The position numbers and the translations under genes are program-made. Shown piece by piece: positions 33,328 through 40,330 of a stretch of DNA of 56,619 nucleotides (position 1 is its first letter; the number at the start of each line of letters is the position of its first letter). The notes beneath the pieces are model-generated. The model was not told the DNA's origin and did no database searches. It saw only the letters and a program-made list of their open reading frames with translations. Source of the DNA: CAYTTA01 sp964440655 (lineage in GTDB: Bacteria; Bacteroidota; Rhodothermia; Balneolales; Balneolaceae); the NCBI GenBank assembly GCA_964440655.1, contig CAYTTA010000008.1:1-56619 (forward strand), given 5' to 3'.

Positions 33328-35313
33328 ATGTCACCAAGGGAAGAGAAAAGCAAAATATCGATCCAGATCCTGCAGGGAGTCATCCTGCTCTTCTGGCTGA
33401 TCCTCCTTGGGAGAGTGTTTCAGCTCCAGATTCTGGATTATGACCGATATGTCCCGCTGAGCCAGCAGAATTTCATCCGCCAGGATCCGGTCAACCCCGC
33501 CCGGGGTCTCATACTGGACCGGAACGGAACCATCATTGTGGAGAACGAGCCGATCTATTCGATCACCATCAACCCCGCCAGTTTTGACTCTTCCCGGACA
33601 ACACTTCTCGCAGAGCTGCTGCAGAGGGATGAAGAGGAGGTGAAAGAGCGGATCCTCCGGGCCCAGCATTACTCCTGGCACCGAACCTCCCCTCTCTTTT
33701 CCGAAGTAAGCTTCGAAGTCTTCTCCAACATCCAGGAGAATCTCTGGCAGCTTCCCGGCATCGGCCACCAGATCGAGAGCAAGCGCCACTACCCCCTTCC
33801 CATGAAAGCATCCCACGCATTGGGATACCTCCGGGAAGCCTCCCGCGAGGAGTACCTGAGGGATGAACGGATCCGACTGGGAGACAAAATCGGCAAGAGC
33901 GGCATTGAGATGATCTATGAGGAGGAGCTGCGCGGCCGACCGGGAATCAATTATCTGCGGGTCAATGCCCTGGGCCAGACCATTGGTCATTATGAACGGA
34001 ATCTCGACATCCCTCCCGTGAAGGGGAGCGATCTGGTCACCACCCTGGATGCGAATCTTCAGATCCTTGCAGAACAGCTGATGGAGGGAAAGAAAGGGGG
34101 ACTGGTTGCGCTCGATCCACACACCGGCGAGGTCCTCACCATTGTCAGTTCTCCGCAATACGATGTCTCCCGACTGGCGGGCTATCTCGACCAGGAGTAC
34201 TGGCAGGCGATCAACTCCAATCGGGACAACCCGCTCTACAACCGGGCCATCTCCTCGAGGCAGCCTCCCGGATCCACCTTCAAGCCTTTCATGGGGCTGA
34301 TCGGTCTCCACCTGGGTCTGATCACGCCGGAAACCGAGATCTACAACAGCGGTGCCTACTACAGGGGGCGCGCCTACGGAGATCTGGCCCCTGTAGGTCA
34401 CTACAACCTGGAAAAAGCCCTCACCTGGTCCAGCAACACCTATTTTTTCTGGATGATGGACCAGATCGCCACAACCGGTCAGCTCAACAGCTGGAGCAGG
34501 CTTGTCCGTGACTTCGGCATGGGAGAGCTCAATCAGGTCGACCTGCCGTTCGAGAGCCGGGGGATCATCCCCGACAGCACCTGGATGAATCAGAATTTCG
34601 GAGAACGCTCCTGGGGACTTGGCGATCTGATGAGCCTGGGTGTGGGACAGGGGATGGTTTCGGTCTCCCCTCTTCAGATGGCCGTAGCGGTCTCCTCCAT
34701 CGCCAATGGCGGTTATCGGGTGCGCCCCCATCTTGTCCGGGGAATCCTGGACCAGGAAGGGAATCTCAGGAGCTCCAGACCGGAGCGGGAGAAGATCGAG
34801 TGGATCCGTGATGAATATCTTGAAGCGGTTCACAAGGGGATGAGAGGGGTGGTTACGGAAGGGAGTGGCCGCTGGTATGCAAACATCCCGGACATACCGG
34901 TTGCGGGGAAAACCGGCACCGCCCAGAATCCGCACGGGGAGAACCACGGCTGGTTCATCGCTTTCGCCCCCATTGACAATCCTCAAATCGCTGTTGCCGT
35001 ACTGATAGAGAATGCCGGATTCGGATCGGTCTCCGCCGCTCCGGTTGCCTCGCTGGTGATTGAGCACTACCTGAAAGGAGAGATCCAGCGGCAGAATGTG
35101 CTCAATTACGTTCTTAATTTCCGACCGGCAGACCGGACGGACGAGCAGGAAGGAGGGGAACTGGAAGCCGCATTTCTCCCGGGAGAGAGGGCGGAAGAGT
35201 CCTCTGCTGAAAACCCGGGGGCGCTCGTTGCAGCGCTTTCCAGGGGAATCACGCAGGTCAATCGCAGCAAACAATGGATGGAGGTGCCGGAATGGGAGCT
35301 TTCAGAGAACTGA
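33328..35313 (+). CDS. mrdA: Elongation-specific penicillin-binding protein 2
   Basis: The 661-residue class B PBP cross-links lateral wall with RodA. The membrane anchor is at about 14-34. The PBP dimerisation/pedestal region starts NPARGLILDRNG. The transpeptidase motifs are STFK at 316-319, SSN at 368-370 and KTG at 528-530. A C-terminal acidic extension of about 60 residues follows the core. The end overlaps rodA. Confidence 0.95.
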   Translation: MSPREEKSKISIQILQGVILLFWLILLGRVFQLQILDYDRYVPLSQQNFIRQDPVNPARGLILDRNGTIIVENEPIYSITINPASFDSSRTTLLAELLQRDEEEVKERILRAQHYSWHRTSPLFSEVSFEVFSNIQENLWQLPGIGHQIESKRHYPLPMKASHALGYLREASREEYLRDERIRLGDKIGKSGIEMIYEEELRGRPGINYLRVNALGQTIGHYERNLDIPPVKGSDLVTTLDANLQILAEQLMEGKKGGLVALDPHTGEVLTIVSSPQYDVSRLAGYLDQEYWQAINSNRDNPLYNRAISSRQPPGSTFKPFMGLIGLHLGLITPETEIYNSGAYYRGRAYGDLAPVGHYNLEKALTWSSNTYFFWMMDQIATTGQLNSWSRLVRDFGMGELNQVDLPFESRGIIPDSTWMNQNFGERSWGLGDLMSLGVGQGMVSVSPLQMAVAVSSIANGGYRVRPHLVRGILDQEGNLRSSRPEREKIEWIRDEYLEAVHKGMRGVVTEGSGRWYANIPDIPVAGKTGTAQNPHGENHGWFIAFAPIDNPQIAVAVLIENAGFGSVSAAPVASLVIEHYLKGEIQRQNVLNYVLNFRPADRTDEQEGGELEAAFLPGERAEESSAENPGALVAALSRGITQVNRSKQWMEVPEWELSEN

Positions 35314-36542
35314 ACTGGCCGCTGATCCTGGTCTGGGTCTGCCTGACCGCCTTCGGACTGGTGGCGATCTACAGTGCGACCCAGGGTCCGGTTTCGGCCT
35401 TCCTGCCCTCCTACATCCAGCAGAATTTTGCCCGGCAACTCACATGGGTCGCCCTCTCGGTGGTGGTGATCGCCGTTCTGCAGTTCACTTCCCCCCGAAC
35501 ATTTCAGGGGGCATCCTACCTGCTCTATCTCTTTGCGCTGCTGCTCATGGTGATCACCCTCTTTTTCGGTGTCGAGGTGAGCGGATCGCGGAGCTGGCTC
35601 CGGATCGGTCCGGTCAACCTTCAGGTGGCCGAGTTGATGAAGCTGGCCACGATCCTGGCAGCGGCCAACTATCTCACCAGCAGGCGAAACATTACAGCGG
35701 AAAATCTGAAGACCGCCTCGGTTGCCCTCCTTTTTTTCCTGCTGCCGGTGGTGCTGCTGCTGCTTCAGAATGAAGCGGGTGTTGCCGTGGTATTCCTCGC
35801 CCTGATCCCTTTTGTCCTCTTCTGGTCCGGTCTCCCTTACGGAGTCTCACTTCTGATGATCTCACCGGCCATCATCGGTTACAGTACCGTCTTCCACTGG
35901 CAGTGGGGGGCCCTTCTCGCCCTCATCCTGGTTGCAGCGATTCATCTGCTTCAGAGAAGAAACTGGCTCACCGTGACCGCATTCATCATCGCACTTCTCA
36001 CCGTGGCAGGTACCGACCTGGTCCTTAATCAGCTGCTCCAGCCGCACCAGAAGGCCCGGATCGAGGCTTTTGTCAACCCTGCCCAGGACCCCCAGGGGGC
36101 GGGATGGAACATCATGCAGGCGACCACCGCCATCGGATCCGGGGGACTGACCGGCAAAGGGTTCATGGAAGGAACCCAGACACAGCTTCGTTTCCTGCCC
36201 GAACAGTGGACCGACTTTATTTTTTGTGTGGTGGGAGAAGAGTTCGGATTTGTGGGTGCCGGCATCATCATGACGCTCTACCTTCTTCTCTTCCTCATGC
36301 TGATCCATATGGCAGGCAGTCACAAACACCCCTTTGCCCAGCTGGTCATGGTGAGTGTAGCCGCCGTCTTCTTCATCCACTTCGGCATCAACATCGCCAG
36401 CGCCACGGCCATCATGCCGGTGATCGGACTGCCGCTGCCGTTTGTCAGCTACGGCGGGTCGGCTTTTCTCACCAACTCCATCCTTCTCGGCATCTGCCTG
36501 AACATGGATCTCTACAAGCGCTCGTTCAGCATCTACCGCTGA
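35292..36542 (+). CDS. rodA: Rod shape-determining glycosyltransferase RodA (SEDS family)
   Basis: The 416-residue polytopic polymerase partners PBP2 in elongation. It has about ten membrane segments, a typical FLPEQWTDFIFCVVGEEFG loop with the catalytic Asp region, and GLPLPFVSYGG near the C-terminus. The start at 35292 is chosen because GGAGGT at 35280-35285 sits 6 nt upstream; an ATG at 35274 is in frame but lacks such a site. It overlaps mrdA by 22 bp. Confidence 0.95.
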   Translation: MGAFRELNWPLILVWVCLTAFGLVAIYSATQGPVSAFLPSYIQQNFARQLTWVALSVVVIAVLQFTSPRTFQGASYLLYLFALLLMVITLFFGVEVSGSRSWLRIGPVNLQVAELMKLATILAAANYLTSRRNITAENLKTASVALLFFLLPVVLLLLQNEAGVAVVFLALIPFVLFWSGLPYGVSLLMISPAIIGYSTVFHWQWGALLALILVAAIHLLQRRNWLTVTAFIIALLTVAGTDLVLNQLLQPHQKARIEAFVNPAQDPQGAGWNIMQATTAIGSGGLTGKGFMEGTQTQLRFLPEQWTDFIFCVVGEEFGFVGAGIIMTLYLLLFLMLIHMAGSHKHPFAQLVMVSVAAVFFIHFGINIASATAIMPVIGLPLPFVSYGGSAFLTNSILLGICLNMDLYKRSFSIYR

Positions 36543-36553
36543 TACCGGAAAAG

Positions 36554-36654
36554 CGGATCCCCGAACCGTTCTTCCCGAAAGCGTATCCCCCAACGGTTCT
36601 TTCCGTAACCGGATCCCCGAAAAGTTCTGTACGGAAAGAAAGATCCCCGAATGG
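36554..36654. repeat. 28-bp imperfect tandem repeat between rodA and rnhB
   Basis: Units begin at 36554, 36582, 36610 and 36640, each opening with a variant of CGGATCCCCGAA and continuing with GGTTCTTTCCG-like sequence; spacings are 28, 28 and 30 bp and the last copy is partial. The array fills the spacer between two convergent genes and ends at the rnhB stop codon. Confidence 0.75.
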
Positions 36655-37281
36655 CTAATCCCGGAAAAGATCTTCCTCTGCTTCCTCTGTGAGAGGAGCA
36701 AGCCGGAAACTCCTGCGGTGATATCGGCTCGGACCATATTTCCGAAGCCCTTCATAATGCTGCCGGGTCGGATATCCCACATTGGTATCCCATCCATACC
36801 AGGGATACTCATTGTGGAGAAGCGCCATCAGATGATCGCGATGAACTTTGGCCAGAATGGAGGCCGCTGCAATGGAAGCAGAGCGGTCATCGCCCCCCAC
36901 CACGCAGCGATAGGGTACGGGGGAGGCTTCCGTAAAGCGGTTGCCGTCCACCAGCAGATAATCGGGCTCTCCTCCCGCCTCCACACAGAGAAGCATTGCC
37001 CGGATGGATGCCTGAAGAATATTGATCCGGTCTATCTCCTCGGGCCAACAGCTCCGGATGGTCCAGAAGAGAGCCTCTTCCCGGATCTTCCCGGCAAGGA
37101 GGATCCTCTCCTCTTTTGCAAGCTTCTTGCTGTCCTGGTAGTCGGTATGATCGATGCCGGGGGGAAGGATCACTCCCGCAGCCACTACCGGGCCGGAAAG
37201 GCACCCTCTTCCCACCTCATCGAGGCCCATCACCCGATGATAATTCTCCTTCCAGAGCGATCTTTCCAGCTCAAGACGCAA
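36655..37281 (-). CDS. rnhB: Ribonuclease HII
   Basis: The product is about 208 residues. The DEDD metal site is visible as GLDEVGRG, LLVDGNRF and ASILAKVHRD, and GPSRYHRRSF is the conserved C-terminal stretch. It removes ribonucleotides from DNA. The start is uncertain: TTG at 37281 gives the usual short lead before GLDEVGRG, whereas the frame stays open to 37368 into the divergent gene's upstream region. Confidence 0.9.
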   Translation of the reverse strand: MRLELERSLWKENYHRVMGLDEVGRGCLSGPVVAAGVILPPGIDHTDYQDSKKLAKEERILLAGKIREEALFWTIRSCWPEEIDRINILQASIRAMLLCVEAGGEPDYLLVDGNRFTEASPVPYRCVVGGDDRSASIAAASILAKVHRDHLMALLHNEYPWYGWDTNVGYPTRQHYEGLRKYGPSRYHRRSFRLAPLTEEAEEDLFRD

Positions 37282-37380
37282 TCTTCTGACTCCCGCAACG
37301 GTTATTGATAACGGATCTTTATATTGCCAAACAACAGCGTGACTCCGGAAACGGCTGTCACACAACAACGGGTGACCTCC

Positions 37381-38493
37381 ATGAGATTCCGCTATTTGCA
37401 GTGGGATGATAGCAACAACCGGAGAGAAGGTAAATCGGGTTTTGATCAGCTATGGGAGCTCTTCTCCGAACTGCTCACCATCTCCGGCGGGGATGTTCCG
37501 CAGGCTTTGGAGTGGCTCACCTGGCTGGACAAAGAGCATGGACTTACCGACGACGTTGACGAGTTCAGCGGAATCGGTGATTTCGTGGAAGAGATGATCA
37601 GCCGGGGATACCTCGAGATGGATGGAGAGCAGACCCTGCTTGTTCCGACCGCAAAAGCCTCCGGCGACATCCGGAAACGGTCGTTGGAACAGATCTACAG
37701 CAGCCTGAAAAAGGGGGGTGCCGGCGGACACAAGACCCCCCACACCGGCCGTGGGCTGGAGAGAGGACCGGAGACCCGCCCCCATCAGCCCGGAGATGAA
37801 CTGAGCCAGATTGACAGTGTAGGCACCATGATGAGCATGCTCCGGCACAGCACTCTGGACCGGTTCGAACTGCAGGAGGAGGATCTGCAGGTTTACGAGA
37901 CGGAGCACTACACCTCCGTGGCGACCGTCCTGCTTATCGATCTGAGTCACTCCATGATCCTGTATGGGGAGGACCGGATCACCCCGGCCAAAAAGGTGGC
38001 CATGGGACTCTCCGAACTGATCATGAATCAGTATGAGAAGGATTCACTCGACATCATCGCCTTCGGGAATGAAGCATGGAGGATCGAGGTGAAGGATCTG
38101 CCCTGGGTGACGGTGGGTCCGTGGCATACCAATACCTTGCAGGCCCTTCAGATGGCACGGCATATCCTGAGCCGCCGCAAACATGCCAACCGGCAGATCT
38201 TCATGATCACCGACGGCAAACCCTCCTGCATGATGGAAAACGGAAGGCTTTACAAGAACAGTTTCGGACTGGACCGTAAAATCGTGAACCGGGTGCTCGA
38301 CGAGGCAGTGGCCTGCCGAAGGGACCGGATCCAGCTTACCACGTTCATGATTGCAGCCGATCCCTATCTGCAGAGTTTCGTGCGGGAACTGACGGAAGCC
38401 GCCAGGGGACGAGCCTATTTTGCAGCGCTGGACCAGCTGGGCGGATTTGTCTTCCACGACTACATCCGCAACCGGATCCGGCGGGTTCGTTAG
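37381..38493 (+). CDS. VWA domain-containing protein with intact MIDAS
   Basis: The 370-residue soluble protein has an N-terminal helical region of about 180 residues and a von Willebrand factor A domain at about 180-365. The metal-ion-dependent adhesion motif is D187-x-S189-x-S191 (DLSHSM), with later Thr and ITDGKPS. It resembles the CoxE / Mg-chelatase D-like VWA proteins, which normally work with a MoxR/ChlI-type AAA+ ATPase; none is in this window. The Gly/His-rich stretch around 115-145 is probably a flexible linker. Start ATG at 37381; the frame is open to 37324. Confidence 0.75.
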   Translation: MRFRYLQWDDSNNRREGKSGFDQLWELFSELLTISGGDVPQALEWLTWLDKEHGLTDDVDEFSGIGDFVEEMISRGYLEMDGEQTLLVPTAKASGDIRKRSLEQIYSSLKKGGAGGHKTPHTGRGLERGPETRPHQPGDELSQIDSVGTMMSMLRHSTLDRFELQEEDLQVYETEHYTSVATVLLIDLSHSMILYGEDRITPAKKVAMGLSELIMNQYEKDSLDIIAFGNEAWRIEVKDLPWVTVGPWHTNTLQALQMARHILSRRKHANRQIFMITDGKPSCMMENGRLYKNSFGLDRKIVNRVLDEAVACRRDRIQLTTFMIAADPYLQSFVRELTEAARGRAYFAALDQLGGFVFHDYIRNRIRRVR

Positions 38494-38590
38494 TTTCCTG
38501 CGGGTTCATCCTTTCCGAAGACAGATCCACGGCAGGGGATCTGCAGCCACGAAAGGTGAAAGGTTCATCAGCCGGAGCGGGTTCCGGAGA

Positions 38591-39136
38591 TCAGATCCCC
38601 AAGTGACGCATCACCGCATCGGTGATATCATACTGCTCGCGTATCTCCTCTTTCACATAGAGGATGATCACATCACCCATCTGGGTGGATGTGTTCAGAA
38701 CGTAATCAAGACCGCGCTCTTGCGCCACCGCATCGATGGAGTTCTGAATCTGTTCCAGAAGCGGGGCCATCAGCTCCGCACGGCGCTGCTGTAGCTCCTG
38801 CTGCGCCTGCGCCTGGGACTGGCGAAGTTCCAGATCAAGCTGCCCCAAACGCTCCTCCTCCTTCTGCCGGGCGGCTTCCGAAATCACTCCGATCTTCTGC
38901 TGATAGGTTTCAATCTCCTGCTGAAGCCGGCCCTCCATCTCGGCCAGTTCATTGCTTTTCCGTTCAGCGAAGTTCTGGAGTCTTTGCTGAACCGCCCTCA
39001 TCTCGGGCATACGCTCCAGAATGGCCCGGGGCTCCACAAAGCCTACCCGCGCCTGTGCCGAAAGGTCGTTTACACCCAGCAGGCAGCTGAATAACAGAGA
39101 GAGGAATCCTGCGACAGTAACTGTTCTCATCATCAT
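38591..39136 (-). CDS. OmpH/Skp family periplasmic chaperone (copy 1)
   Basis: The 181-residue product has a signal peptide (about 1-27), a first strand VGFVEPRAILERMPEM, a long Gln/Glu-rich coiled-coil arm (about 55-125) and a return to the trimer core near the C-terminus. Skp-like proteins hold unfolded outer-membrane proteins for the Bam machine. It is last in the run bamA-ompH-ompH-ompH, 18 bp after copy 2. Confidence 0.85.
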   Translation of the reverse strand: MMMRTVTVAGFLSLLFSCLLGVNDLSAQARVGFVEPRAILERMPEMRAVQQRLQNFAERKSNELAEMEGRLQQEIETYQQKIGVISEAARQKEEERLGQLDLELRQSQAQAQQELQQRRAELMAPLLEQIQNSIDAVAQERGLDYVLNTSTQMGDVIILYVKEEIREQYDITDAVMRHLGI

Positions 39137-39154
39137 ATCCGATCCGTAAATGGC

Positions 39155-39685
39155 TTAGTTGGATGTAAGTTCTTCAATAACCCGGTCCGTAATATCAACC
39201 CCGTTCCCGGAGACGTAGAAGATCAGAAGATCCCCCTGGCTGGTCTGCCGGTTCAATACCAGGTCCAGGTCCATCTGTCGGGCGACTTTCTGCATCGCCT
39301 GCTCCACCTTCTCCATCACCGGCGTGATCAGCTCATTCTGTCGGCTCTGTATCTGCAGCTGAATCCGCTGTTCCAGGCCGGCAAGTTGCTCCTCCATCTC
39401 CGTAAGCCGCTCCTCCTCCCTTGCGCGATCCTCACCGGAAAGCGTTCCGGAACTGATCCCCTGCTCATAGTTGGTCGCCACTTCGATATAGGTAGAATAC
39501 TCACGGGCGAACTCCTGCTGACGCTCTTCTACATACTGCTCAAGCTCGCTCTGAATCCTCTGCATCTCCGGCAGCGCCTCCACCACCCGGTCCGGGTTCA
39601 TCACGCCGATCTTCTGTTCGGATTGTGCCATCAGTAGAAATGGCATGAAGGCGACGGCAAAGGCAAGAGTCAGTTTTTTCAGCAT
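39155..39685 (-). CDS. OmpH/Skp family periplasmic chaperone (copy 2)
   Basis: The 176-residue product has a signal peptide ending at LLMAQS, then IGVMNPDRVVEALPEM, a coiled-coil arm (about 45-120) and a C-terminal core. The frame is open to 39766, but the ATG at 39685 begins directly at the Lys-Lys plus hydrophobic signal. It shares the xxMPE/xLPE core motif with its neighbours but is diverged in sequence, so the duplication is old. Confidence 0.85.
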   Translation of the reverse strand: MLKKLTLAFAVAFMPFLLMAQSEQKIGVMNPDRVVEALPEMQRIQSELEQYVEERQQEFAREYSTYIEVATNYEQGISSGTLSGEDRAREEERLTEMEEQLAGLEQRIQLQIQSRQNELITPVMEKVEQAMQKVARQMDLDLVLNRQTSQGDLLIFYVSGNGVDITDRVIEELTSN

Positions 39686-39737
39686 GATCAATCTGTTGAT
39701 TTTATGCGTGCAAAATTTAGTGAAATAAATTCCAATA

Positions 39738-40298
39738 TCAATCTCTCTCCCTCTTTCCTTCCACACTGCCGTGAAGGGGCTGAAGACCGAGCTCCATCAG
39801 AACCGCTTCGGTAAGATCCCACCGGGGATCAGCCCAGAGCAACCGCTCCTCACCTCTCTGGTCAAAGACAAAATCAATTCCTTCCCGGCTCGCCACCTGC
39901 CGCACCGCTTCGAAAACCTGCCGCTGAACCGGTTCAAGAAGTTCCTGTTCGCGCCGGAAATATTCCCCGTCCGGTCCGAATTTCTCCTGTAGATAGAGAT
40001 CTCTTTCGGCTCTCAGTTCTGTTATTTCGGATACAACGCGCTGACGCATCTCCTCTGTATAGAGAATTTCCCTGGATCCGTACTCCCGCTCCAGATCCTC
40101 GATCCTCTGCTCCATGGCGTTGAGCTCCTCCTGCCAGGTCTGCTTCAGAAACTCAAGTCTTTGTTCGATCCCCTGGTACTCCGGCATCCGCTCCACCACT
40201 TTTCCGGAATCGATGTAACCGGTCTTCTGCTCCTGTGCCTCTGTTACGGAGACCAGAACCGTCGTGAGCAGAAAGAGTATGATGCAGAGTCGGGCCAT
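39738..40298 (-). CDS. OmpH/Skp family periplasmic chaperone (copy 3)
   Basis: The 186-residue product has a signal peptide ending VTEAQ, then TGYIDSGKVVERMPEY, a coiled-coil arm (about 50-110) with REYGSR, and a C-terminal core including FVFDQRGEERLLWADP. The start may be ATG at 40298 or GTG at 40301. It lies 32 bp after bamA. The tail of about 15 charged residues is longer than in the other two copies. Confidence 0.85.
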   Translation of the reverse strand: MARLCIILFLLTTVLVSVTEAQEQKTGYIDSGKVVERMPEYQGIEQRLEFLKQTWQEELNAMEQRIEDLEREYGSREILYTEEMRQRVVSEITELRAERDLYLQEKFGPDGEYFRREQELLEPVQRQVFEAVRQVASREGIDFVFDQRGEERLLWADPRWDLTEAVLMELGLQPLHGSVEGKRERD

Positions 40299-40330
40299 CA
40301 CTGAGCCATGAATCAGCAGCCGGCGCCCGG

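Noticed and set aside
33331..35274. 647-codon open frame on the minus strand under mrdA
   Set aside because: It mirrors a gene with all three transpeptidase motifs, and the antisense protein has no domain.
37339..37361. CRP/FNR site before the VWA gene
   Set aside because: The half-sites are too far apart for TGTGA-N6-TCACA.
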